Positions 1-8,687 of a stretch of 64,000 nt of DNA are shown piece by piece. Origin of the DNA: AWTP1-13 sp050248715 (GTDB lineage: Bacteria > Pseudomonadota > Alphaproteobacteria > Rhizobiales > Hyphomicrobiaceae); NCBI GenBank assembly GCA_050248715.1, contig JBFWRV010000028.1:1-64000 (forward strand), read 5' to 3'. Positions within the stretch are counted from its first letter, which is position 1, and each line of letters opens with the position of its first letter. A program made the position numbers and the translations under genes. The notes beneath the pieces are model-generated. The model had not been told where the DNA came from, did not search any database, and was given only the letters and a program-made list of their open reading frames with translations.

Positions 1-48
1 CGGTGCCGTGTCGTCGACGCGGCCACGCCATCCACGGGACCAGAGTCG

Positions 49-561
49 ATGAGCGTCTTTGTTCTGGGCGTAGCCACGCATCCCCCCTCGACCAGCGAAC
101 GCTCTCTGCGCCTGGAGGAGATGGCGTATCACACCTCGCGAACCGCACTGGACGCCGCTCGCGTGAGCCGGCGTCAACTGGACAGCGTGACCCTCGGCGC
201 CTGCGATGAGCTGGACGGACGGCCTATTTCCAGCATGCTGATGACCGCGCCGGCCGGCGGCTATCATACCGACGAGATCAAGGTGACCGATTCCGGCGCG
301 TCGGCCTTCTGCCTAGCCTGCATGCGTGTTCTTTCCGGCGAGTCCGACCTCGGCCTCGTGTCCAGCTGGTGCAAGAGCTCCAAGGGCGACGTAGAGGCCG
401 TGATGCGGCTGCGCGCCGACCCGTTCTACATGCGGCCGCTCGGCGTCGGCGCGGCGATGACGGACGCCCTCTTTGCTCAGGCGGCGAAGGAAGACATGGG
501 CGTGGCCGAGGCCGAAGCGGCTCACCGCGTGGTGAACGCCTACACCCGCGACGCGAGGTAA
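49..561 (+). pseudogene. Thiolase-fold protein, N-terminal fragment (truncated)
   Basis: The 170 residues resemble the N-terminal half of the SCP-x/acetyl-CoA acetyltransferase-like thiolases that work on acyl-CoA side chains. Such proteins normally run to about 380-400 residues, so the C-terminal half with the His and second Cys of the active site is missing. At the usual nucleophile position the text reads DSGAS, with no obvious catalytic Cys, as in some non-catalytic thiolase-fold proteins. The reading frame ends in TAA at a point where a convergent, equally truncated gene begins, which points to a deletion. Bases 1-48 are too short to assign to an upstream gene. The family call is by resemblance; the truncation is inferred from length. 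Confidence 0.6.
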
Positions 562-785
562 AGACCAGCAGCCGCGGTATAGATCAACATGCCGAGTGCA
601 GGCGGGCCCGGCCAGCAGGCGATTCCAAGCGCGATTAGGGCGATGCCGGTCACGCGCGCCACCGGCACGGCTGTGCCGGCAAGCGTCTCACCGAGCAACA
701 GCTGCCCGACAACGGACGGGACGAGCAGCAACGCCACTCCCGTCGCCGCTTCGGCGGCAGCAGCAAAGATCAATGCCTTTCTCAT
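540..785 (-). pseudogene. Small multi-helix membrane protein, truncated at its C-terminus
   Basis: The 81 residues start at an ATG at 785 and are strongly hydrophobic, with about three membrane segments (residues 4-25, 40-58 and 62-76). The sequence resembles small uncharacterised proteobacterial membrane proteins of about 110-125 residues in which a GLYLA-type segment is followed by another helix. Here the frame ends just after GLYLA, in the last bases of the thiolase fragment on the other strand. Both genes therefore lose their 3' ends at the same place (about 540-561). No function is known. Confidence is moderate that it is a gene remnant and low on any role. Confidence 0.5.
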
Positions 786-859
786 CGCGACGCCGACCGG
801 TGGGTAAGCCTAGCCGCTATGCCGACAACCCAAGAGGTGTACTGTTCCTGGTGAATTGG

Positions 860-3337
860 TCATCGTAATGCGCGTCCGCCGGCGGCAACCTCCGGCTTCA
901 ACTCCACCGTCAGCTTGTCGATCTTTCCGGTGAACTTGAAGGGAGAGTCATAGCGATGCTCGAGCATCGCAACGCCCGTGCGGGTGTCCTGGCCGATGTC
1001 GAAGGTCTCGTCCTCGGGGAACGTGATTGGTGTCGTGTGCTCCAGGGAATTCCGCGCCACTTCCCTGCCGTCGACATAGAGGACGCCGGTGCCGCCTTTG
1101 CCGAGGCCCGGGCCTTCGGCCTTGAAGTCGAAGACGAGGGTATGCTTGCCGGCACTCAACTCGGGGCCATCCCAAATGGTGCGCTTGAGATCGAGCAGAT
1201 TGTAGAGAAACACCACCTTGCCCCGGCCGACACCGAACTCGCCCTTGCTGAGGAACAGGCCGTAGCCGCCGAAGCGTCCGCCCTGAGTGACGATCATGCC
1301 TTCGGCGCCGCCTTCGGGAATCGTGACCTCGGCCGTAATCGTGTAAGACTTGTCCAGGATGCTCGGCGCAGCGCTGTTGGGGGTCCCGCTGAGCGGCCCC
1401 GCATAAGTGAAGACCGTCCGCCCGGCCGTGAGGCTCGGGCGCGGGGTGTTCCAGCGCGCCAGCGATGAGTTGTCGAGCGGCAGCACGTCGTGCTTCCTCG
1501 CCTCGGCATAGAAGAGTGCCTGCATCTGCTTGACCCTCTCCGGCATCTTGGCGGCAAGGTCGTTCGCCTGGGTGGGATCGTCTTTGACGTTGTAGAGTTC
1601 CCAGTTGTAGCCGCTGATCACGTCCGGCGGCGTCTTGGTGCTCAGTTCCCACGGGAGGGTCGCGGGCGTCGTCGCCGCCACCCAGCTGTCATGATAGATG
1701 GCCCGATTGCCGAGCATCTCGAAGTACTGCGTGCCACGCTGGGACGGGACGTCGGCGTTCGCCTTGTCCCACGTGTACGTCATGCTCACGCCATCGATGG
1801 GGCGCTGCTTGATGCCGTTGATCGTGTCGGGCGCCGAGACGCCGGTGGCAGCGAGGATCGTTGGCACGATATCGATGATGTGGTGGAACTGGCGGCGGAT
1901 CCCGCCTGCATCGGTGATGTGGCCGGGCCAGGAGATGGCGACGCCCTGGGCCGTCCCGCCGTAGTGCGACGCGACCTGTTTTGTCCACTTGAAGGGTGTG
2001 CCCATCGCCCAGGCCCAACCTACGGCAAAGTGTGGGAAGGTTCGTTCCGATCCCCAGAACGGGTACCAGAGAAACTGGTCCTTCACCGGTACGGGAACAC
2101 CATTGAAGGTCGTGAACTCATTCGGCGTGCCGTTGAGCATGCCTTCAGCGCTCGCACCGTTGTCGCCGCTGATGTAGATGATCAGCGTATTGTTGAGCTC
2201 ACCCAGGTCTTCGACAGCCTGGATGACCCGGCCGATCTCGTGGTCGGTATAGGCGAGATAGGCACCATAGACGTCTGCTTGTCTGGTGAAGAGCTTCTTC
2301 TCCTCCCAGCCGAGCGTATCCCATTGCGGAAGCTCTTTCGGCCAGGACGTCAACTGGGCGTTGGCGGGCATGATCCCCAGCCGCTTCTGGTTGGCGAAGA
2401 TGGTCTCCCGTATCTTGTTCCACCCCTCGTCGAAGAGGCGCATATCGCTGATCTTCTTGATCCACTCGGGCGTCGGATGATGCGGCGCATGCGTGCCGCC
2501 GGGCACGTAGTAGACGAAGAATGGCTTGTCGGGCGCGATCGCCTTCAGGTCCTTCATATGCCCGATCGCCTCGTCGGCCATGGCCGTGGTGAGGTTCCAG
2601 CTGGAATTGCCCTGGAAGGGATAGATGGGCGTCGTGTTACGAAACAGGTTGGGCTGCCATTGGCTCGCGTCGCCGCCGACGAAGCCGTAGAAATACTCAA
2701 AGCCCATACCGATCGGCCATTGATGGAACGGCCCGGCCTGACTCGCCTGATAGAAGGGCGTGTTGTGGTTCTTGCCGAACCACGATGTTGCGTACCCGTT
2801 GTCTCTCAGAATGGTTCCGATCGTGCCGGTATCTTTTCTGATGACCGAATCGTAGCCCGGAAAGCCCGTCGCGATCTCGCCCACGACTCCGAAGCCGGAT
2901 ACGTGGTGGTTGCGTCCGGTGATCAACGCCGCCCGCGTCGGCGAGCACAGCGATGTGGAGTGGAAGTTCGAGTAGCGCAGCCCGTTATTGGCGATGCGGT
3001 CCAGCGCCGGGGTCGGGACGACGCCGCCGAACGTGCCCGGCGCGCCGAAGCCGACATCGTCCGTCATGATGAGCAATACGTTGGGCGCCCCCTTCGGCGG
3101 CACGACGCGCGGTGCCCACCAGGGCTTCGACTCCGAGGCCTTCTCCTCGATCACTCCGCCGAATTTGGGATCGGGCGGCGGGAGTTGCTTTCCGTCGATT
3201 GTTGTGGTCGCGCTCGGTGATCCTGGCGTGCCGGTCGTCTGCTGGGCCAAGGAGGGACACGTCAAGGTGAGCGCGATCAAACTAACACTGAATGCCGTCA
3301 TCCCTGAACAGGCCAAGCTTTCAGATCGATTTTTCAT
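860..3337 (-). CDS. Arylsulfatase, exported (type I sulfatase)
   Basis: Hydrolyses sulfate esters, releasing inorganic sulfate; the substrate cannot be told from sequence. The chosen ATG (3337) gives 825 residues beginning with a signal peptide (residues 1-about 33), so the enzyme should act in the periplasm. The sulfatase signature LCSPTRAALITGRNHH contains the Cys converted to formylglycine, the N-terminal metal-binding TDD is present, and SGDNG in the middle supplies further metal ligands. The C-terminal 200 residues form a beta-rich extension. An upstream in-frame extension to 3511 is possible but lacks protein-like sequence. It lies 223 bp downstream of a paralogous sulfatase on the same strand. 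No formylglycine-generating enzyme is seen in the window. Confidence 0.92.
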   Translation of the reverse strand: MKNRSESLACSGMTAFSVSLIALTLTCPSLAQQTTGTPGSPSATTTIDGKQLPPPDPKFGGVIEEKASESKPWWAPRVVPPKGAPNVLLIMTDDVGFGAPGTFGGVVPTPALDRIANNGLRYSNFHSTSLCSPTRAALITGRNHHVSGFGVVGEIATGFPGYDSVIRKDTGTIGTILRDNGYATSWFGKNHNTPFYQASQAGPFHQWPIGMGFEYFYGFVGGDASQWQPNLFRNTTPIYPFQGNSSWNLTTAMADEAIGHMKDLKAIAPDKPFFVYYVPGGTHAPHHPTPEWIKKISDMRLFDEGWNKIRETIFANQKRLGIMPANAQLTSWPKELPQWDTLGWEEKKLFTRQADVYGAYLAYTDHEIGRVIQAVEDLGELNNTLIIYISGDNGASAEGMLNGTPNEFTTFNGVPVPVKDQFLWYPFWGSERTFPHFAVGWAWAMGTPFKWTKQVASHYGGTAQGVAISWPGHITDAGGIRRQFHHIIDIVPTILAATGVSAPDTINGIKQRPIDGVSMTYTWDKANADVPSQRGTQYFEMLGNRAIYHDSWVAATTPATLPWELSTKTPPDVISGYNWELYNVKDDPTQANDLAAKMPERVKQMQALFYAEARKHDVLPLDNSSLARWNTPRPSLTAGRTVFTYAGPLSGTPNSAAPSILDKSYTITAEVTIPEGGAEGMIVTQGGRFGGYGLFLSKGEFGVGRGKVVFLYNLLDLKRTIWDGPELSAGKHTLVFDFKAEGPGLGKGGTGVLYVDGREVARNSLEHTTPITFPEDETFDIGQDTRTGVAMLEHRYDSPFKFTGKIDKLTVELKPEVAAGGRALR

Positions 3338-3560
3338 GGACGGCACCCCCGGCGCGTAGATGGCCGGCAAGCGGGATACGATCACGTGGGGGACACAAGT
3401 CCATACAGACAAACCCCCGTCGCTGCCACAGGTACTACTGGGCCGGGGGCTTGAGACGGTTCGCATCTTCGATGGCAACCCAGCGGGGCCGTCAGGCGCA
3501 CGCCCGCCCACGGGTGCCAGACGGACATGCCTGGCACCGCGCGGGGGGAGCCCCCGCCAC

Positions 3561-5969
3561 TCACTGCCGCGCCATCGCGATGCGGAAGCGGTCTTCAGCC
3601 GTGATCAAGTGGTCGTGGTTGTCTTCGCCAAGATCAATCTGGACCCACGTGATCTCGCCGTTGAAGGCATTGCCGGTCGGACCGTAGTCCGGGGACGCGG
3701 GCGAACCGGTGTCGCCGCCGACATCGGCAGCCTCGTCGGCCGAATAACCCATCGGTTGGGTCTTCTCTACACGACCTCTGCCGACAGGCTCGCCATCGTA
3801 GTAGAGCGTGACGTCGCCGCCTTTGGCGAGTCCGCCACCATCGTACTTGAACTCCATCCGGACCTGGTGCTTGCCGGATGGGATGGGCTTCTCGGCTTCG
3901 ACGAAGTAGTGCTCGATGCCGAAGAAATTGTAGCAATACTTCAGTTTTCCGTCCTTGGCGTAGAGCGTCCAGCCGCCGGCCTCGCCACCTTGCGTGACGA
4001 TTACGCCCTTGGCCGAACCGTTCGTGACTTTGACCTCTGCGGTCACGGAGTGAGACTTGTTCTTCAGCGTGAGCACACAGGCTTCGCTGACACGCATGCC
4101 CTGGAACAAAACCTGGCTGTTCCCGGTGATGAGCTGTGGGCGTCCGGCGATGTCCGGATTGATGCGCTCGAAGCCGCGGTCGTCGAGCGGGACGACATTA
4201 TACTTTACCGACTCGATCAACCAGAGCCGCTGCAATTCGGCGAGCTTCTTCGGGTCTTTCGCGGCGATGTCGTTCGCCTGCGTCCAGTCGTCGGGACCAT
4301 AAAGTTCCCAGACATCCTCGTCGAACGGCGGAGGTGCGTCGGCTTTCCAGGGGGTCCGGTGGCGTGTGCAGGCGGTCCAGCCGTTGTGATAGATGCCGCG
4401 GTTCCCCATCATCTCGAAATACTGCACCGTGTGCGTTTCGGGCGCGTTCGCGTCAGTGAAGCTCGGCATCAGGCTCACGCCTTCGAGCGGCGCCTGTGTG
4501 ATTGAATTGACGATGGTGGGTTCCGGCAGCTTGGCCGCTTGCAGCACAGTCTTCGCCACATCAATGACGTGATAGAACTGGTTGCGGATTTCGCCCTTGC
4601 CTTCAAAGCCGTTCGGCCAGTGCACGACCATGCCGTTGCGCGTGCCGCCCCAGTGCGAGGCGACCTGCTTTGTCCACTGATACGGCGTGCACAGCGCATG
4701 CGCCCAGCCGACCGCGTAGTGGTTGTACGCCTTCGGTGTGCCGAAATCGCCGATCTTGGACAGCAGGAAGTCGGTGGTTTCGATCGCCGGCATGCCGTTC
4801 AACGTCGTCATCTCGTTGAAGCAGCCGTTGATCGTCCCTTCCGCCGATGCGCCGTTGTCGCCGATAATGCAGAAGATCAGCGTGTCATCGATGATCTCGA
4901 GGTCGGCGAGCGCGTCGAACACGCGACCGATGTGATGATCGGTCTGCTCCATGAACCCGGCATAGATTTCCATTTGGCGGGCGAGCACCGGCTTCAGCTT
5001 GGCGTCCATTTCATCCCAGGCCGGGATTTCCTTGTGCCGCGCCGTGAGCCGCGCATCTTTGGAGATGACGCCGAGCGTCTTCTGCCGCGCGAAAATTTCC
5101 TCTCGCAGGCTGTCCCAGCCGCGGTCGAACCTCCCCTTGTACTTGTCTGACCATTCCTTGGGCACATGATGCGGCGCATGCGTTGCGCCCGGCGCGTAAT
5201 ACATGAAGAACGGCTTGTCCGGCATCAGCGCCTTCTGCTGGCGGATCCAGGTGATGGCGCGGTCGGCCAGGTCCTCGTTCAGCGTGTAGCCGTCCTCCGG
5301 CGTCCTTGGTGGTTCGACCGCTGTCGTGCCCTGATAGAGGCCTGGGTAATACTGGTTCGCCTCGCCGCCGACAAAGCCGTAGAAGTATTCAAAGCCCGAG
5401 CCAGTCGGCCACTGATGGAACGGCCCCAACGGTGACACTTCCCAATACGGCACCTCGTGGCATTTGCCGAGTTGCGCTGTCGAATAGCCGTTCAGCTTCA
5501 GGATCTCGGCAAGGGCTGCCTTCTCCTTCGGCCGGACGCTGCTGTTGCCTGGCGCGGAAGTTGCCATCTCTGTGATCGCCCCCATGCCGACCGAATGGTG
5601 GTTGCGCCCGGTCAGCAGCGCAGCTCGGGTCGGAGAACATAGTGCCGTGGTATGAAAGCGGATGTATTTCAGGCCGCCCTTGGCGAGTTTTTCAATGTTT
5701 GGAGTATTGCATGGCCCGCCGAACGCAGAGGAGGAGCCAAAGCCGGCGTCGTCGATCAGCACGATGAGCACATTCGGTGCCCCCTTAGGCGGGCGCAGCG
5801 CGCGGATCGGCGGATATTTGGTGTTGGGATCTTTGGCGTCGTAGGTCGTCAATCCGACATGCTTGTTGTCTGGGATTGGAAGGATGTCGCGCGAGAAAGT
5901 GTTGCGTTCTTCAGTATTGTTAGGGCTGACCGACTGCCTGCCATTCAATTTCGACGAAGACTTTGCCAT
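3561..5969 (-). CDS. Arylsulfatase without signal peptide (type I sulfatase)
   Basis: An 802-residue paralogue of the downstream sulfatase with the same architecture: N-terminal catalytic domain with LIDDAGFG metal site, LCSPTRAALLTGRNHH formylglycine motif, central IGDNGASAEG and a C-terminal beta-rich extension of about 170 residues. The start at 5969 is favoured because AGAGG lies 8-12 bases upstream; a longer frame to 6038 has no such site. Unlike its neighbour it begins with a polar, Asn/Ser-rich stretch and no signal peptide, so it is predicted to be cytoplasmic. Tandem arrangement suggests the pair may share a transcript and divide work between compartments, which is inference. Confidence 0.9.
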   Translation of the reverse strand: MAKSSSKLNGRQSVSPNNTEERNTFSRDILPIPDNKHVGLTTYDAKDPNTKYPPIRALRPPKGAPNVLIVLIDDAGFGSSSAFGGPCNTPNIEKLAKGGLKYIRFHTTALCSPTRAALLTGRNHHSVGMGAITEMATSAPGNSSVRPKEKAALAEILKLNGYSTAQLGKCHEVPYWEVSPLGPFHQWPTGSGFEYFYGFVGGEANQYYPGLYQGTTAVEPPRTPEDGYTLNEDLADRAITWIRQQKALMPDKPFFMYYAPGATHAPHHVPKEWSDKYKGRFDRGWDSLREEIFARQKTLGVISKDARLTARHKEIPAWDEMDAKLKPVLARQMEIYAGFMEQTDHHIGRVFDALADLEIIDDTLIFCIIGDNGASAEGTINGCFNEMTTLNGMPAIETTDFLLSKIGDFGTPKAYNHYAVGWAHALCTPYQWTKQVASHWGGTRNGMVVHWPNGFEGKGEIRNQFYHVIDVAKTVLQAAKLPEPTIVNSITQAPLEGVSLMPSFTDANAPETHTVQYFEMMGNRGIYHNGWTACTRHRTPWKADAPPPFDEDVWELYGPDDWTQANDIAAKDPKKLAELQRLWLIESVKYNVVPLDDRGFERINPDIAGRPQLITGNSQVLFQGMRVSEACVLTLKNKSHSVTAEVKVTNGSAKGVIVTQGGEAGGWTLYAKDGKLKYCYNFFGIEHYFVEAEKPIPSGKHQVRMEFKYDGGGLAKGGDVTLYYDGEPVGRGRVEKTQPMGYSADEAADVGGDTGSPASPDYGPTGNAFNGEITWVQIDLGEDNHDHLITAEDRFRIAMARQ

Positions 5970-6239
5970 TGTGGACCTCTCATGCTCGTCAAGTCGGAAG
6001 GCAGCGCGGCTGTCGGCTCGAGCGGCGCAGCGATGCACTCACTGCCGTGACTGACCGCAGGAGCGAAAGAGGTGCGGCGAGCATGCGGAGCCTCCCAGTT
6101 CGACAGCGAGAGGCATCGTGCCCGGATATGCTCAGCGCGAATATCGATAGAAACCCGGACCATCGCGGATGGGGCTAACTGAGTGATCTTCCGCTATGGG
6201 CTTTCTTTCCCCGTTCCTGCGACCGGGAGAAGGGGGCAG

Positions 6240-6345
6240 CTGTGCCCGGGCAATGCAGGCCTCAATTTTCTCGGCGATCTCGGGGCGCATCATCGACCCC
6301 GACGCCCAGGTGCCGAACGGTGATTTCGTTTGATGATGGAGCATT
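6240..6345 (-). pseudogene. Degraded tyrosine-recombinase C-terminus
   Basis: Reading the minus strand across two frame changes gives MLHHQTKS, then ITVRHLGVGVDDA, then PEIAEKIEA. This order matches the C-terminal tail of a group of phage-type integrases (…LGHTK.ESTVRYLGV.VDDALEIAEKI…). The catalytic Tyr in such proteins sits in the TVRYLG segment; here it is His. No other recombinase domain is visible upstream, so this is a relic. The family call is from remembered resemblance over about 30 residues and needs a profile search. Confidence 0.4.
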
Positions 6346-6474
6346 GCTGTCGTTCGTGGTCAGCCCCTCGAGAGACCTCCCAGGAGGCGAGAACTCATTG
6401 ACGCCGTGTCAGCTTCCGGGCTGGATTGCCACCGTCTGCGACCGGACGGAATCGCACGACAGCGGACGTACTCG

Positions 6475-6634
6475 CGTAACGCCAACTTGGCGCTCATACG
6501 AGAGACCTTCGCACAGACCAGCTTCCTGCGCGGCTTGCCCGACAAAGAGTTGGAACGCGTTGCATCCTGGCCTGAGCAGGGTTCGTGCCTCAGGCCGGAG
6601 CATCGATAGGACTCCGCAGGACATCTCCTGGTGA
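6475..6634 (+). pseudogene. Possible Crp/Fnr-family regulator fragment
   Basis: A short frame reads NLALIRETFAQTSFLRGLP followed by DKELERVAS, which resembles the N-terminal helix of cyclic-nucleotide-binding Crp/Fnr regulators just before the beta-roll. The frame ends at 6609; the +1 frame continues with a sequence that could be the next strand, ending at 6634. No beta-roll or helix-turn-helix follows. It may be the wreck of a regulator of the sulfatases or hydratase, but the match is short and could be chance. Confidence 0.3.
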
Positions 6635-7075
6635 CCCCGAATAGAAGTTTGCGACGGGGCGGCGATGTCGTCGGATTTCGGAGATGCTTGCCGTGCCCAT
6701 GAGCCCGCGACGTTGTCGCGAGAGGCCGCCGTGAAGCCGTCGGCCACTAACCATTCGTTACGAGGGGATCGCTCGGAGTGGAGCTGAGCGCCGACAGACC
6801 AATTTCCGATCTGCCGACATCGTTCGGCGACATGAATCTGTCATGCCGGCCGGGGCAGTAGCCCAGGAGCCGGCGCTCAGGGCCTCGATTTGCGACATAT
6901 TCGCGCTGACGCGAAAGTCCGGCCTGATAGTGAGCGAACTGATCGGAAGGCGCAGCGCGGGGGTTGCCAAAGTCCCGCTGCTGCCGCTACTCCTCCGTTG
7001 TCCCTCCGTCATTCCCGCGATATGCCCCCGGCATTCGAACGGGATTGTCCAGAAGCTTTCTCGGAGCTCCGGCCC

Positions 7076-7864
7076 ATGGCACCCGAACCCATCCTTCACC
7101 AACTCGATGCGCGCGGAGTTGCCAGCGTCGTGCTCAATCGACCCGAGGTCGGCAACGCCTACAACGGCGAGCTGATCCAGGGGCTGCTCTCAGCCATGGA
7201 CGCGCTTGCCTCCCGGCCGGAGCTGCGGATCGTTCTGCTCAAGGGCAGCGGCCGGCATTTCCAGGCCGGCGCCGATCTCAAGTGGGTCAACGCCGTCGCT
7301 CGCGCATCGCTGGCGGACAACGTGCACGCCAGCCGCGCCACCGCCGAGGCCGTCGACCGGTTGAACCGGCTGCCTGTCCCCACTGTCGCGCTGGTGCAAG
7401 GCGGCTGCTTCGGCGGCGGCACCGGCATCGTCGCCGCCTGCGATGTCGTCATCGCCGCCGACAACGCCATCTTCTCCATCGCCGAGGTGCGCTGGGGCCT
7501 GACGGCCGCCATCATCATCCCGCAGCTGAGCGACGCCATCTCGGTGCGCCAATTGCGCCGCTACGCGCTGACGGGCGAGCGCTTCGGCGCGACCGAGGCG
7601 CAGCGCATCGGCCTCGTCCACCAGGTTGTGCCGCTCGACCAGCTGGCGGCCGCGGGCGAAGAGATGGTGGCGCGCCTGCTCGAGAACGGCCCGACGGCCA
7701 TTGCGGAGACCAAGGCCTGGGCATTGCAGAGCGCCTGGGGTGGTTTCGACGCTGCGACCATGGACGCCTTGGTCGAAAGCCACGCTGCCAAGCGCCGAAC
7801 GGAGGAGGCCGCCGAAGGCCTTGCCTCGTTTGCCGAGAAGCGCGCCGCCCGGTGGAAGCCGTAG
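7076..7864 (+). CDS. Enoyl-CoA hydratase/isomerase family protein (LiuC-like)
   Basis: A 262-residue crotonase-fold enzyme. The ATG at 7076 fits the family N-terminus; the open frame extends upstream to 6890 but that part is not protein-like. Visible features are the CoA-binding strand NRPEVGNAYN (residues about 20-29), the oxyanion-hole segment FQAGADLKW, the second half-site GGCFGGGTGIVAACD and the SIAEVRWGL segment carrying a conserved Glu. This pattern, with Gly at the first Glu position and Glu at the second, resembles methylglutaconyl-CoA hydratases of leucine breakdown. A methylcrotonyl-CoA carboxylase subunit lies 15 kb away, which is compatible but not proof. Specificity remains open. 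Confidence 0.85.
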   Translation: MAPEPILHQLDARGVASVVLNRPEVGNAYNGELIQGLLSAMDALASRPELRIVLLKGSGRHFQAGADLKWVNAVARASLADNVHASRATAEAVDRLNRLPVPTVALVQGGCFGGGTGIVAACDVVIAADNAIFSIAEVRWGLTAAIIIPQLSDAISVRQLRRYALTGERFGATEAQRIGLVHQVVPLDQLAAAGEEMVARLLENGPTAIAETKAWALQSAWGGFDAATMDALVESHAAKRRTEEAAEGLASFAEKRAARWKP

Positions 7865-7867
7865 GGC

Positions 7868-7952
7868 CGCAGAGCGCAAAAAGCAAAGCCGTCTTATGCC
7901 GATCTTCGCGTGCAACGGTGCAATGCGCTCCGCCTTTGCGCCCGATGTGCGA
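7868..7952. repeat. Palindromic intergenic repeat (GCAAAnGC family), copy 1
   Basis: The spacer holds two halves: GCGCAAAAAGCAAAGC on the left and, on the right, the inverted form of GGCGCAAAGGCGGAGCGCATTGC. The right half matches the element at 19378-19456 in core sequence (GCAAAnGCGnAGCGCATTGCACC). Such short dispersed palindromes are common between genes in GC-rich alphaproteobacteria. Confidence 0.55.
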
Positions 7953-7956
7953 TGCG

Positions 7957-8400
7957 CTAGCAAAACAGGCAGGAGCGGCACATCTGGCGCACCTCTTCCA
8001 CGGCCCGGTTAACCTTGCCGCGGATGGACTTCACCAGCGCCTTGGAGTGATCGGTGTCGCAGACAAAGGTGTGCTTGGCGCTGAACTCGACCACCTTGCG
8101 CCTGAAGTAGGCCGCGACCCGGTCGAGCGCGCGCGCCTCGATGCAGTCCCGGACCGCCATGCGCATCCGACGCTCGATGTGGGGCGGAGAGCCGCACGCC
8201 TTGAGGAACACCTCGGCCAGCGCGTAGTCGTCGGCGCGCCGCCACAGGTCCTTCTGCTGCTCCGGCGAGAGATAGGAGAAGCCGAGCTTGGCGGGCTCTG
8301 CGACCGGCGGCAGCGGAGCTGGCGCCGGTGGCCCGAAGCCCGCCAGAAACAGCAGCCCGACCGCCGTCAGCAATCCCATCGCGCGTCGCAAAAACCGCAT
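7957..8400 (-). CDS. Exported protein of unknown function with C-terminal cysteines
   Basis: A 147-residue protein starting at the ATG at 8400 with a basic N-terminus (MRFLRRAMG) followed by a hydrophobic stretch and a Pro/Ala-rich segment, typical of a signal peptide and short linker. The mature part is helical and charged, with Cys at about residue 69, 85 and 114, and it ends in CRSCLFC. The even spread of Cys suggests disulfides in the periplasm. I do not recognise the family. It stands alone between the hydratase and the RND permease. Confidence 0.65.
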   Translation of the reverse strand: MRFLRRAMGLLTAVGLLFLAGFGPPAPAPLPPVAEPAKLGFSYLSPEQQKDLWRRADDYALAEVFLKACGSPPHIERRMRMAVRDCIEARALDRVAAYFRRKVVEFSAKHTFVCDTDHSKALVKSIRGKVNRAVEEVRQMCRSCLFC

Positions 8401-8687
8401 GCAGCCGTGTCCCCCGGTTGCGGGCGAAGATTACCGTCTTCCCCTGCCCCGGCGGAAGCGCAAACGCAAGCCCGGCCACCCACAACTCCCCGGACTGTGG
8501 CCGCGTTATGGCGCGCTGGCGGGCTGTCGGCTGGTCCGGCCGAACCGCTCCCCGGCACGAGCGGAACAAGCGGGCGCCCATGAGCGGTCCCGAGGATGCG
8601 GTCCACCCCCAAAGGAGGTGCTGACGCGCCCGAACCCACCGGCAGGGGCGCGCCGGACCGAGCGGATAGACGGCCGAGGCGGCCCTC

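Larger units (their letters stand above)
5970..7075. other. Gene-debris region between sulfatases and enoyl-CoA hydratase
   Basis: About 1.1 kb without an intact gene. Two degraded fragments are recognisable and annotated separately: a recombinase C-terminus near 6.3 kb and a Crp-like N-terminus near 6.5 kb. Bases about 6640-7075 show only short, composition-driven reading frames on both strands and no motif I recognise. Confidence 0.5.

Noticed and set aside
1490..3220. A 576-residue plus-strand frame inside the first sulfatase
   Set aside because: Composition-driven shadow of the sulfatase, with no motif.
6409..6747. A 112-residue minus-strand frame
   Set aside because: No protein-like segment; the opposite strand of the same place carries the more convincing Crp-like fragment.
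6964..8583. A 539-residue Arg-rich frame
   Set aside because: Low-complexity shadow across the hydratase and the next gene.
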